64,000 bases of DNA from Schistosoma mansoni. Taxonomy: Eukaryota > Platyhelminthes > Trematoda > Strigeidida > Schistosomatidae. The notes under the pieces are model-generated. The model was not told where the DNA came from. It was given only the letters and a program-made list of their open reading frames with translations, and ran no database searches. Position numbers and translations under genes: made by a program. How positions within the stretch are numbered: position 1 is the stretch's first letter; the number at the start of each line of letters is the position of its first letter. The stretch is taken from contig NC_031496.1 of NCBI RefSeq assembly GCF_000237925.1, positions 15,140,589-15,204,588 on the forward strand, read 5' to 3'. This document shows, in pieces, positions 50,179-63,229 of the stretch.

Positions 50179-53100
50179 GGAACAAGATTGCTTCAAATAA
50201 CTTTTCACCATCATCATAGCAGTTCCAGAGACAATAGTAACAATGAAATAGATTTTATCAATAAATATAATAAGTAAAAAAAAGTTGTTATCATGACAAC
50301 AGGTGAATTGTTGTTATGATAATAATAATGGTAATAACAAAGTCTTGAACCAAGTTTTCAAAGTAGGAATTAGTTCAAAAACTAAGAAAAAAAGAAATAA
50401 CATTCAGTATAAATTTATAAAATTACATAGTAAGAAGTGTTGAAATTACTAGACAGAGAATATATTAGGGAAAGGGTGAAGGACAATAAACAAACAAAAG
50501 ATATTCAGAATAATAACAATATTAAGTAAGATCATCTGCTAAGTTTCGTTCAGTAAAGGAATAGATAAGTGTGATACAAATTACTTATAAATACAAATAC
50601 TTGATAAGTATTCAATAACTCATTAGCTAAGCTGTTTGGATGCATGCATGATATGGCTTTCTACACAGAAGTGGCTGAATTCATAGATATACATGTTTGT
50701 AGCAAAATCAAGTGAGTTATCTTTTCTTGAAGAACTATCAAAAAGTCAATTCGAAAATGATAGAGGTTAGATTAATAGAGGTTTCTTTCTACTGCTTTAG
50801 TCAGCCTATCCCATAGCATATCACTAGCTTTGTTTGTGTTCAGCTGTTTTTTTAATAGGGAAGCTTCTCATATACCGAGGATGATACAATTTTATTGTTC
50901 ACTGTGTACATATATCTAATAAAAAAAATCTAACTTATACCTTCTTTTATTAGTGAGACAGGGTATAAAGAAAACAATATGCGGCTCCTTTCTGTCACAC
51001 AAAACCAATAGCGGTCATGCAGAAGACAGAATCAGATCATTTGGATTAATTTGTCGTATACCTACTACTTTTCTCTATAGTGTTCAATCCCGTCTCTTTC
51101 ATAAACAGAAGCTACAGGGATTCAGGCTAATAACTTAAGTATTTGTATTCATAGGTTATTTGTAATACTATTATCTCTTTCTTGACTGAATACGGCCTTA
51201 CAAACAATTTTACTTATTATCATAATTCCATATATCGTTTGTTTGCTCTTTATACTCACCCATTTTTTATGGTATCGTTTGAGTTATTTCCTTAGCTTTA
51301 CTTGTAAAGTACCCAACCAGGTTTCTTTTACAGTGAATGGCTAAAATGTCAAAGAAATGTGCTTGTCACCATACCGATGAACTTCTTCTGTGCATACATC
51401 TGCTGATAGAACCATGTTTTCGATCTAACAAAACACTGACGAAATAAAATTTGTTGTCAATTTTCTCCTCACTCGTAAATTTTATTGCTAATTATTTACT
51501 GTTATATTACCTTGAAAGTTCCTCAATATCCCAATTGACAATAACGAAAGTTGCATCAGTGTGACGGCAATAAAATTCAAGCTTATCAGTAATCCTCTTC
51601 AAAGATCCGTTTCCAAATGTAGCAGGGAAAAGATAAGCTAAGTCTAGAAGTGAACACAAAGCTATTCTATCTACCTGTCTATAATATGTATTATCAATAA
51701 CAAAATGAACGTTCGTCTAACATTTCAAACGTAATTTTTAAAGGCTAACCTACAGAATTTTAATACTGATCATTTTTTCAAAAAGTGGTTGACACAAGAC
51801 GTCAATTATCTCAGTTAGTTTTACAATGGTAAACAAATAAGCAACATTTTGTGGCGATGATTTGTTCCCCGTTTTAATCCATATATTCCACCTGAGAAAT
51901 AAAACTAAAAATAAATGTAACGCTTTTTCTAGTGATCAATTGGAGTAGAGGATCTGCCTAGGAGTTTTATGGTATGTCTATTTAAAACAGGAAATACGAA
52001 TTCAGGTTGTGAAATACTTCACAAACTACCCACGTAATACTGGTATATACTGACCGGTATTTAGAGTAACAGAAAATGATGAAATTATGTTAAAAAAGTA
52101 TTGAACGTTATCAGTTCGTAATGATTAAAACGTTTCAGAGTTTAGTCATTCATGCACTTGACTGACTTGATGTCATTTGTTTACGTATTTTACTATAGTC
52201 TATACCTGATACATGAATAGATGCGCTTAAATTTGCTTTTACGAAACTAATTATAAAATATTTTGTAAAATATGAATAATTTCAAATGAGCGAGTCTAGA
52301 GTTATCCAGACTTTTAAATCAGTCAAAATGGAGGGATTTTATGTTATCTCATCAGATCCAACCACGATTGTTGTTCAAAGTAGTTGTAACCTTAAAACTG
52401 CCAGAACCCATTTGGAACTTATGCCAAAGTTTTTTATTTAACTATTGGTATATTTTAAGCTTATTGATTTAAAAATTACTATCTGTCAATTGACTAAGAA
52501 CATCGACCACTTTTGGTAATTAATTTCGTTGAACGAAATGTCATTATTACCGAAAAACCGCCGATATAACCGACATTTATAATTTTATCAGTTAATTTAA
52601 ACCTTTTTATGATTTTGGTTGGTAAATTCAGCTTTCTATATTGACAAAGTCTCTCTATATCATTGATACAATTTAAAAAGATTACAGTCAGAAATGTAGA
52701 CATTTAGATTTCAAATCTTCGAATTAGAGCAGTTCCATAGTCTGAGCTTACATTACTGTTGGAATGATGGTATTATGGCTTTCAAGAGTTCCATTATCGA
52801 AAGAAAGATTTTCTAGTTCTATCTGGTTTATAAGCGATGTTAGCTTCAGACGCAAATAATCACAGAGTTAAAATGAACTTCACCAAAATATTTGAAACAG
52901 ATACTTTTTAGGACTTATTATTGACAGATAGTTAAAAACTAAATGTAATTTTCGAAACTTATCAACCGATTGTACCAATGTCTACAATAAATTTAACGTC
53001 AGGAGTTTAGTGTCATCAATGAATAATACTTGAAAACACTTTTCAGATATACGATATATAAAGTGATTTGATTTTCAAACAGACTTAACCGTTTACATTT

Positions 53101-53937
53101 ATTTCCATGTCCAGGAAACTGAAAAATGGTTTTAACCATTGTTCAGAGGAGATAATAAATCTTTTGATTAATATCAACAAAATCAATTCTGATACATACT
53201 GGATTGAACTAGGTGAAAGATTTTATTGTAAGCTAATAGGTGTAAACACTCTAATTTTTTCAGTAAACCAATAGGATCAAATGAGTTATACTATTGCGCC
53301 ATCTTGTAGTCGCATGTACATTATTTTTTATCTTATATATATGTTTTTAGATAGTAGAGTTATACTTACATGATACATGATCAGAAAACTATGTGCGTTT
53401 TACCTTTAATTAATATTGACGTTTCTCACCCAGTTCAGATGTGTGTAAGAAATTTATTAATATAAATTCTTCGTACAGAACACAGTGTATGAGAATTTAA
53501 ACCACTTAAAGTTATGGCCGCAATACTAATATTTCAATTAGCACTTAAAAGACTAGACAACATAACATTACTGGCTACTCAATGATCAATCAACTGTAAA
53601 CATCTCAGTCTTAAAGGAAGTCAGTCGTGGCCCGAATAGCTTAATGTCAGTGTCTAAAACTATGAAATTGTATAAAGCAAGTTAAATTCTTATAGGACTC
53701 GTCATTTTTTCCAAACTACAGATATATCTTGCTAACAAGTATCAACCAGTAGGTTTTCTCGTCAACCAGACACAACCGTCTAACACCTTTGTTATCTCTA
53801 AATTACATATCATGTTAACGTTAATTCATGATATTCTAGCAATAAGCTGGAATTTGTGAACTCTGTACACATTTTCATTATCACTATCTTATCATTTCAT
53901 GTATATACGACTAAAACTAATTTTATTTCCACTAACC
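50179..53937. other. No gene seen
   Basis: AT-rich. The 61-codon frame at 50953-51138 is less AT-rich than its surroundings but resembles nothing recognised. Confidence 0.5.
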
Positions 53938-54292
53938 TAAATGCGGACTCCAGCCCAGGATCTCCCGTCTCGCGTGCGATCGCTGAGCAGGCATCCAACA
54001 GTAATAATGTCTAACTTCAATCAATCCATCATCTTGCACCACCATTTATCCATTGTCTGAGGCGGATCACTGTCACTACTCGACACGGATTTGACTCCAT
54101 TAGTCATGGCTTCTAACATGAACTCCAGTATATCCATCCTAAAGCCAGTCATTAGTGAACACTAGTGAGGAGTCCCGTATAAGGACGAAACGGCCATCCA
54201 GTGATTCCAGGTTTCCAATGGTGGTCTAGTGTAGATCAGTTCATGAATTCAACTATTAAAATCATTACAATCTCCACAAACCCCCATTCTGT
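53938..54292. repeat. Family B inverted pair
   Basis: A minus body (about 53938-54160) joined to a plus ribozyme end. The hammerhead reads GTGAGGA for CTGAGGA; the rest is intact. Confidence 0.7.
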
Positions 54293-55333
54293 TAATAATT
54301 TTATTTCATTGGAATTTTTCCTTCAAACCTTCGTAATAATTTATGACTTATTTTTGACTACTCGTGAGTAGGTAAATAATATGATAAAAAAGCATCAAAT
54401 GTTTTTAAGACGTAAGGTGGTGACTGCCAGCGAAATAAAGGACACGTTTTATCCTGCTTGAGATCCACTAACTGGTTGAACTACATCTCAGTGTTGATAT
54501 CAGTTCTGAGACTCAAACCATCTACTTTGCGCTGTCCACTTAACCCTTTAGTTCAGATAAACACTGAATTTATACAGTTTTCATTTTTACATTTTACATA
54601 TCATGAATTAAGCAGATGTCGAGGACTTAATTTATGGAAAGTAATATTTTAAAAAACGTGTTTCAAGATTCAAACCCATGATATGGAAAAGATGCTTTCG
54701 AAAATAAATTCTTGAATAAATGGTTTTTAAAATCGTCGATACTTCTATGGAAGCGTCTTATTGTCTTATGATTTATTTTAAATATGCATTAGAAAATTCA
54801 ATGACTTAATGTTATTAAGTAAACCATTTCACAGCCTCATAGTCGAATAAGTGAGTAGTATGGTCAATTTTCTTCATGTTAAACTATAGACCCTCTAAAC
54901 CGTAAGATCTAACATTTACTCAAAGGTAGGAATGCAGATTTGCAATAACATACTTTGTATAACGCACGTATATCGGATTAAAATCTAATGGAGTAAGTTA
55001 AAGGAAGTACCTCTTCTGTCTTGCTATATAACTTTTCAGTTATGTATAACGTCTTATTCATTCAACATTGAAGGCAAACTTCAGTTTCGCTGTACTCAAC
55101 ATGACTGAATTTTCTAAACCCTATCTGATAACAAGATATAATGACAATTATTTAATTAGTGTGAAGTCACAGTTTCCTGGTCAAACTTATCTTTAATGAT
55201 CTGGTTTTTAGTTACCAGGAAAAAACATATTTTTAATTGTTCTTTGGCTGATATCAAACCTCAACCTATCAGAAATCCTGGCAACTACAATGAGTTTGTA
55301 CAAGTTATAAAGTTTTGAAATTCATATGAATCC
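54293..55333. other. No gene seen
   Basis: AT-rich, no repeat shared with other parts of the window. Confidence 0.5.
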
Positions 55334-55815
55334 TGTTATATCGAGTGAGTGCGTACGTGCCCTGTTATATATGACGTGATGATTCCCGCAAATCAGAGAC
55401 GAGTGAATTATCGATCAGAGCAATGATGCACAAAAGCCGTATGGGCAGTCTTGAGTACTTATCAGTCCTTCTTTCTGTCTAGTTCAGAACACCAATAACA
55501 GCCTCTGCAGTATGAATCATTATTCTTAAACATACTAGGTTTATATACCAAACAAACAGACCACATCGTACCATAAAATAGAAAATAACATTTGTACAAG
55601 ATTTGGCCAAATGTGACTGTGAATAGAGGGAACAGTAATTAATAGACTAGGGATAACTCAAGAATGGTGAATCGTATAATAATACTCTATAGGTCAAAAT
55701 AAAGCTTATAATAAGAGGGACACGAATATGAATAGTTTAGTTACTTAACAATTATACAATATGAAATAAACATATCATATTGGTTCATAAATAGTTCTCA
55801 AAGTTACCGTTCACA
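55334..55815 (+). repeat. LTR-like repeat, family F (fossil)
   Basis: Begins TGTTATATCGAGTGAG, the longest copy of the family in the window. Looks like a solo LTR or part of one. Confidence 0.5.
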
Positions 55816-56084
55816 AATCTCGACGGAATATAACAAATCCATTACTGTAAAAGTAGTCAAACACTTGAAATCAACAAAGTAGTCCTGTATACTACTATAT
55901 CTTTTATGAAACTAATGCAACATTTTATGCCCATAATGACTGATATCACAATAATATAGATAACCCAATATATTGGAATTTTATATAACACTGACAAAAA
56001 TACTCAAAATTATTGCCATTATTTATTCATCTCCGTACAGTCATAAACATTCAGAAAATATAATTCTATTCTACTACAGTTGTG

Positions 56085-56395
56085 GTGAGGGCTACTTGTG
56101 TCCACATAAGTAGTATATGGATGGTCAGACATAGAATGTATTTTGGTAGAAGATCGATAAGGAAGGAACTGAAATGAAGCACAATCGGTAGGAAAATGCA
56201 TAAACAATGAAATTAGAGAAGATGGATTGATATTTACAGAAGGAACAGTGAAGATTGAGACAATCGATTGTTGTTTTGTAAATTAACTGTTTGCTGTATG
56301 GTTATCAGATCTTAGTAAGATAGTTTGTAATTTGTGTTTAAATACATTCGATTGTCCCCACTTGTGTTCTTGTTCACGACACAGTGTATTATCCA
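56085..56395 (-). repeat. Family C1 dispersed repeat
   Basis: Minus-strand C1 unit. A 62-codon open frame within it is not a gene. Confidence 0.7.
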
Positions 56396-57628
56396 TTTCA
56401 ACAATACATCAGATCTTTTAGTGTAATTGTATATTGTGACCAAGGTTCCGATGTTCCATTTCTGTATATTATTTAAAAAACTGAATTAATGTCAGTTAAT
56501 CACCATTCATGTTGTAACTGTGTCAAACATCATTAGTTACTAACTTTTTTCTTGTATTGATTGCTTATTCTATTTAACTATACAATATGACTTAGTCTGT
56601 GTTGAAACCTACTTTCAGATGTATAAAACATTAGTATAGTTTACAAAACCGATAAACAATATACTAAATAATAATAATAGTTAGAAAGAAAAGATCAAAT
56701 AAGAAAATATTCTGTTTTTCATACATTTTCATATGTATACTCATTCATTTCTAGTCGGTTTATTCAAAACACAACAATTTACCATAATGAACATTTCTAT
56801 TGTGTGTATATATAAAGTTACTTCAGTTTAAATGCACAAAGAAAAAAACTTGATTAGATTTCAAGAAACCACAACATAGAGGATCTCATGATTCCTTTTC
56901 TCTTTTTTTTCTTTCAACTGAAGTCATTTGAGTTCTATTTTCAATGTGGAATATGTCCCTAAAATCGGGTCAAATAAATAATCAGGAAGTAAAAACGAAA
57001 AACAACAACGACGACGTCAACAAATAACTCAGTAAAAGCATGACGTTTTTTTTATTTTAGTAGTAAACAGAACTGACCACATAAATTTTTCATCTTAACT
57101 GACTACCAAAAAAATCAAATGAAATCAAATATCATTTGGAAATATAATCATGGATAGTGGATTTCCAGTTGGTTATATAAAGATATATTGAGAGGCCAAT
57201 GAATGCAAATTGAACTGATTGTACAATATAGATTGATCAATTAGTAATTTATTTAATATACTGATGACATTGAATTATTCATATTGAGCATCAGTGAGTG
57301 AAAGAATATACATACAATTGGAATTAAATAAACATGTTAATGATCGAATTTACCTGTTAAACGGACACAGACATTATAACTGATACAGATTTTAGACATT
57401 TAAAAAGTTTAAGTCTAGATGGAAACCTGTTAAGACAGCTTTAAAAAGGATAATAAAGCCTTCAAAAGCTCTAATGGAGCCAAAGAGATTCTATTCAATC
57501 AGAACTTGATAGTGCCTTCTAAAATATCAATGTAGCATGCTACGATAGGATAATAGCATTACTTGCTTCCTTGTTAATTGACTGAATTATAATCATTCTA
57601 TAGCTAATATTATTAACATTTTTGATTC
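56396..57628. other. No gene seen
   Basis: AT-rich. No exon-like sequence. Confidence 0.5.
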
Positions 57629-58265
57629 TTACTCAATAACCACTTCCCCTGCTTCTTCTATCTTCTGATTATTTTTACTGTAAAATTCTGCACGTTCTGG
57701 TGCTGTTATTTCTATATCGTATTCTGTCGTAATCAAGTAGAGAACATCACAAAACGTTAAAGTTCAATGCACGTACTGAACATATCTATTATTAAAGCCG
57801 ATGGATGATATTATATGCATAAGTTTCTTCGTAGAAGTATGAAATGATATATGTTTAGTAAATCTGAACTCTAAATAAAACATATCAAAATTGTCTTTCC
57901 CGAATCCCTGGATGATTGAAAAAGAGGAGCAATACCTTTTCTTTATTAAGCACACTGATGTATTCAAGAAACATTCTAACACAATGTGACTAAGAAATCC
58001 AACGTAAATAAAAATCTTTATATACAATACCATAACAGGGAAGCAAATTACACAGTTCACGTTTTCTAGGCAACAGATAAACCTGAAAGCCTATGAATCA
58101 ACTACCTGGAAAAATATTTACTGGTTATTATGCCTAATTCTTTTTGGTAGAAGGCTGATTGTGAAATAGTATAGTCTTCTTTGAAGAATTTCCTAAAGCA
58201 ATAGACATATTCAGTAGTATATTCTAACAGCTTGTAACATTGGACGCTAAAAGCAGTTCATTTGT
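57629..58265 (-). pseudogene. Degenerate coding-like stretch, family unknown
   Basis: Minus strand. Protein-like pieces in different frames follow in order without introns: FFKEDYTISQSAFYQKEL, QVYLLPRKRELCNLLPCYGI, KVLLLFFNHPGIRERQF, FRFTKHISFHTSTKKLM and a tail EFYSKNNQKIEEAGEVVIE followed by a stop. Their composition is more like real protein than the AT-rich noise around them. The family was not recognised. It may be a processed pseudogene or a transposon-derived piece. Confidence 0.35.
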
Positions 58266-58974
58266 ATCTGGTATACTAGGTACGCTAATACTTTTTACAA
58301 AGATTTACGATTTAACACAATTATCCAGGGTGACGTCAAATTATAATTTACGTATTTGAAATGTAATACAAGTCACTGAACAAATTATTGGACTCAGCTG
58401 GTTACTGAAGTGACATTGACGGGTTTTTCGCATTTTATGGTATGAAATATCTTATGAATTATATTTAACATTAATTTGTAGCTAATAAGGCAAAATATCC
58501 GTTGCTTTAGCACAATCTATGAAACAAGTGTATGAGACAATTCGATAATAAAAATCTTAGTTTTCACTGTAAAAAACCTGAGTGAAACGTCATTTCCTTT
58601 TATTTCCTCACGATAAGTATATCCATATTATTTATAGTGTATTTATATTATATTGTCCATACAAAATTGTTTAATAATCAACGATAAATGTATTCTTGGT
58701 GATATCCCGATTAGTAGAAGTAGTAGGAGTTTCGTGACTTAACGTAAGCCACCTCTTCAAAGTGAATAAATAACCGAAATAAAATTAATACAAGTTTAAA
58801 TAGTATAAAGAACTTAAGGCATAATATTTTTATTATGATCAAAATCATATTAAGTCTGAGCAAGTTAATTTCAAGTTATTTTTTCGGTTCAGGCAGATTT
58901 GTATGGCGTGTCACTATATTAATTTGTGTCAGAATGTGGGCATGAAAAATGTATACATTTGTAGTATGAATTAG

Positions 58975-59640
58975 TAAGGTTGAAATAAATGAGGAAAAAT
59001 TTGGTCGTTTGGATAAATAGTCCAGGTTGGATGCATATTCAGGTCTTCTTTCCTATTGAAGACAAGGGAATTTAGCATAATATGAAACGCTTCCGCTATT
59101 TGCCACTCCTTATTGTTGGAAAAACGTTTCTGAATTATTTTATTATTTTTAATATCCATCTGTTTGGTAATGAAAATAGTATGTACCTTGGCACGAGTTG
59201 GAATATCACGAAAAGACTCTCCAATATAGAAGGTATCGTGATCGACATAAACTAATCTGTTGCTACAATTTTATCTAAAGGATGTTATCTTTTATTCTAA
59301 CTAAAGAGTTGCGTACAATGCTGGTTGTCCTATAGAAAACTTTAATTTTGTACGCTTTCAATATCCGTTATATTTCCATACTATCTTGTCTGTAAGGTGA
59401 AATCACAGTACAAATCCAAGATCTTTCATTAGAATTGTTATTTAAAGAAGGATAGTTTTGTTTTAACATGTTTTTAATAATATTCTTAGGAAAGTTGTTA
59501 AATGTTGTGAAGTTTATTATATTATCTTCCTCTTTTAGCTTATCTCCTAAAGTAATGCTCTTAGTTGTTCTTCTGAATAGATTGTGTTAGGGAAATTTTC
59601 GCGCTTCATAACTCTGCCTGTAGTCCTTCTAGGGCTACTA
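58975..59640 (-). mobile_element. Penelope-like element fragment, GIY-YIG endonuclease region
   Basis: Minus strand. VFYRTTSIVRNSLVRIKD is followed by DTFYIGESFRDIPTRAKV, which looks like the second half of a GIY-YIG domain, then EWQIAEAFHIMLNSLVFNRK, a typical C-terminal segment of Penelope-like polyproteins. The reverse transcriptase part was not seen. The frame is broken in more than one place. Confidence 0.65.
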
Positions 59641-59641
59641 T

Positions 59642-60372
59642 TTGTCCCATGTTCAGGTAAACGAGGAGGGTTTGGAATGTTGTCAGCGATCCCATCCCGT
59701 AGAAAACAACATCGCTAAAAACGCTAACCAGAATAAATAATTAAATCCATTTAATATCTGCCCTCCGACATGAAGGATCTTCATTCAGAAGAAGCGTGAA
59801 GTCTTATAGTGAAAGCCAATATTCTTCGGAAGTCACGAAGTCTATGCCCCTTATAACAACGAGAGCAACAATTAATGTAGGTACATGGAAAGTTCAGACA
59901 ATGTAAGAGATCAGGAGGAGCAGTCAAACGGTTACGGAAATGAAGAGATACAACTTAGTGATTATCGGAATCAGCGAAATCCATTAGACCCAAGCTGGAC
60001 AGAAAAGATAAGGTAAGGGAGAGATGCTGCTGTAGTCCGATCACGAAGAGGATAATTGTTCACACATTCAGAGAGTTGCTGTGATGCTGTCCAAAGAAGC
60101 ACAAAATGTAGGATGACAGGGAAACAGGATGACAGCCAGGGAAACAGCAGTACAAAGGTCGAATACAGCCTTCCTTCGAGATACTGAAAAACTCAACAAA
60201 TTCAAGATAACTCTCAACAACCCGCTCCATACCTTACAAATCTACTCACAAAAAAGGAAACTGTTATGGAGGACAACTGGAAAGGGATCAAAGAAACACT
60301 AACTTCAACGTGTCAAAAGGTTCTGGGCCGCAACAAGTATCATCTTAAGGAATGGATCACAGTCTGAATACA
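59642..60372 (+). mobile_element. SR2-like (RTE) LINE, endonuclease region with internal deletion
   Basis: Codes for TRATINVGTWKVQTM, then VIIGISEIHWTQAGQKR, the start of an apurinic endonuclease domain, then jumps to TTMEDNWKG-like sequence (VMEDNWKGIKETLTSTCQ), which lies well downstream in the family. The segment between is deleted, and stops interrupt the frame. Confidence 0.7.
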
Positions 60373-60394
60373 CAGATTTTATTATTTATTTATT

Positions 60395-60960
60395 TGAACA
60401 CATAAATATTAGTACATGGGAGCGCCAGATATATATCCGCCACACAGGATGTGTCATTTCATTTAATTGCGTGAGGGCTATAATACTGCTCGGGTGCCCA
60501 AACCGTAGCAAGTGGTTTTCTTAGGAGGCCACACCCGGAGCCTTTGACCTAAAGGCCTAATCCACGAGGTGGTGGAGCATTGTGAGGAGATGCGGTCCCA
60601 TGGTAACCGGTGACCGACGATTGGTCTATACGCCATTTATTGCCTCAGGATACTGGAGCCCATGTGCACCATTGGTTTGGAATCAGGGTTTTCCACTTCC
60701 CCTAGGTGGACTTTCCGTGTCCACCAACCCGGTGAAAGCGCCGGACATTCGCTCTTCTTCCTCTCAATTTCGTAAATAACAGTAATGCCACGAGAAGGCA
60801 GTGAGTAGGACTTCCCTGGCAGAGGCTGTATACCCGCAGCCGTGTGAGAGCGGTTCGAGAGAGAGGGCGGATTCTCTCCACTCTCTGCCGTACCAGGGCA
60901 TTTGGGGGCCCGAATACATAGAAGCAAACGAGCAAGTGAAGAAAAGCATTAGAGTGGACA
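60395..60960 (+). repeat. Family E dispersed repeat
   Basis: About 570 bp of less AT-rich DNA (GGAGGCCACACCCGGAGCC; CCACGAGAAGGCAGTGAGTA). The several overlapping short frames on both strands are not genes. Partly repeated at 29942-30168. Confidence 0.65.
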
Positions 60961-61370
60961 TACGTGGAAGAGCTACGAACGACAGCGGATAAATCTATTT
61001 TCAGTTTTAGTACTGTTCAAATCGAACTAAATAAAGTAACTTATCATTATTTGAAAACTTTTATTCAGATATCATTATGTAAGAGTGTATCATATCGAAC
61101 TCAATCAGTTAGACTTTATGTCCCTTCACTAACGAAACAAAAGGTGTTCTTGACAAGCGAAATCTGATCATTAATAGGTGTAGAGTAAGAACGATTGCGT
61201 ACTCAACATTTGCTTAATTCTATTCAGTATAAGTGGCCACAAAGTACATAAGACAATTCCTAACAACATACATAAAGACAGGAAATTAACTTTTACTTTT
61301 CACCAACTATACTAACCCATTTACATGTATGTATAAAAGTAGCTACATTCAAAGAACACAAAGTCATACG

Positions 61371-61672
61371 ATTCACTTACTATTGTTTGTTTGAATCTTC
61401 CCATTGATGTTTTAGGACTGAAACTGGTCAGTCTCAAATTGGCATATGTGCATACTGTGCGTATTGCCTCTAAATAGCCTTAATTCACAAGCGTTGTAAA
61501 CAAAGATGGATAATGGCTAGCAGGGGAATCCAGGCGTTTGAAGCGAAAGGTACTGGGTTTGAGTCCCAGAGTGAACATCAAATCTGGGATACAGGTGCAT
61601 CCATCTGACAAGTCCCGAATATGACGAAACGCGCGTCCCGCATTCCACTGCTAGCCACTATCCATCTTCGCG
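61371..61672. mobile_element. Family A inverted-pair composite with 14-bp TSD
   Basis: Minus arm 61371-61535 and plus arm 61536-61672, flanked by the exact duplication CACAAAGTCATACG (61357-61370 and 61673-61686). One insertion of a foldback structure. Confidence 0.85.
61598..61645 (+). ncRNA. Hammerhead-like motif, family A, one core change
   Basis: CTGACAA (expected CTGANGA), GAAACGCGCGTC intact. Probably inactive. Confidence 0.5.
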
Positions 61673-62129
61673 CACAAAGTCATACGTTTACTTTTTTTTA
61701 TTGAGGACTTTTCAAAATATCTTAGAGTTCAATTTTTTTAATAATTGGGTTGTCATTTGGCTATTTCGTATGGAACAAAACTTGTTTAAAATCTTATTAT
61801 TCTACTTCGTCTTCTATAAAGCACAATGTTTAGCTTATATATATATACAACTAATAAAATCAGACAAATTCCAAATTAGCTACTAATTTAAGTAGTATGT
61901 TTTAAACAACACTTACATAAAATTAGAAGAAATCACAAATTACATTTCATCCTTTCATAACTCAAATTTATTTGTAAGATGGTAATATTTTCAATTTTAC
62001 ACTACTTTAATAGTTCTATAAATCAATTAAATAATTTGTAGCCAATTGTAAAAGTTGAAAGGTCAATCAAATAAATCTATAATGTGAGATATATTTTCTT
62101 TTTCTATAATATATGTATATTACACAATT

Positions 62130-62575
62130 TACATCGCGCTATGCTGACTAGTATTGGGGATGGTTGGAAGAGAGTTAGGGGCGGCCAAACCAAAACGTGG
62201 CATCAGTGCTTCAAGTCACTAATTTCTAGTCTGAGCCATGTTGGTAGATGCAGACTACTCGGTTGGGGTCCACGTGACTATCACAACCAATGGTTGGAGA
62301 CTCTGTGTAACATATCTTAGAGTCAATCACAATGGCGGAGACGTATACACTCTTTATCTTCCCTTAAACTGTGAGAATAAAATTGCTTAATATCTGTCTT
62401 TCTTCTTGTACTATATCCTTATATACAATCTTTCTTTTATATATTACCACCACTAAATTAATTACTTCTGTGAATTTGGTGTTCATCTTCTTATGCTAAC
62501 GCGGTATGGCAACTTGGACTGATGCACATATGTGCCTGGTCCTACGTTGTAGCTGACTAACTGATATGTATATAT
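62130..62575 (+). mobile_element. Non-LTR retrotransposon 3' end
   Basis: Codes for GWKRVRGGQTKTWHQC and SSLSHVGRCRLLGWGPRD, typical of the C-terminal end of a LINE polyprotein, followed by a 3' UTR. Clade not certain; different from SR2. Confidence 0.5.
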
Positions 62576-63162
62576 ATTCTTAGACTGTTAAATGAAATAA
62601 CTTTCCATTCACTCTACAAGCAATATTTATTAATAATCATAAAATAATTTTTAAAAAAACAAAAAAAGGAATCAAATGTGAAATCGGGTTTTTCATCGAA
62701 TGTTTCATGAAAGAAAAGCAAAACCAGTAAAAAATTACCTTTTTTCTGTTTTTTTTTTGTTGTTGTTTCAAATGTTAATATAAAAATCAATAAAGAATGT
62801 GTATCTAAGATTAAAATATAAATTAAAATCATTGGATATTATGTAATCATTATTATTTACAGTAGAACCAATATCACTGCCAAATATTCGCATTATTTGT
62901 CATTACAAGATCATCTGAAGTATTTCCCTCCCAATTAAATTTTATTAAGATAAACAAATTAAGAAAATGCAATAGAGATAAGTGTGTAATTAAGGAATTA
63001 TTCTCTCTCAGAAAACAAAGAAAACAACACACAAACAAACAAACGTATATTGTCGAAAGAAAGTATAAAGAAAATCAGTGATAATATCAATAATAATACC
63101 ACTTGCGAACAAAACAAAAGATTACAGTTTTAAAATGATTAACAAAATAAAAAAAATCTATC

Positions 63163-63168
63163 TTTATT
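63163..63168 (-). terminator. Polyadenylation signal of the glucose transporter gene
   Basis: AATAAA on the minus strand about 62 nt past the TAA. A G-rich run (63174-63186, plus strand) lies between the stop and the signal. Confidence 0.55.
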
Positions 63169-63229
63169 TTTTTAGGGGGGGAGGGGTTGTAAGAATTCAG
63201 TTTTCTCAACAACAACAAAAAAAATCATT

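Noticed and set aside
3319-54292. CRISPR-like or satellite array from the repeated B units
   Set aside because: Copies are scattered, in both orientations, with individual TSDs; this is dispersed mobile DNA in a eukaryote.
60582-60992. Several overlapping 60-96 codon frames
   Set aside because: All lie in the less AT-rich family E repeat, where stops are rare on both strands; part of it recurs at 29942-30168.
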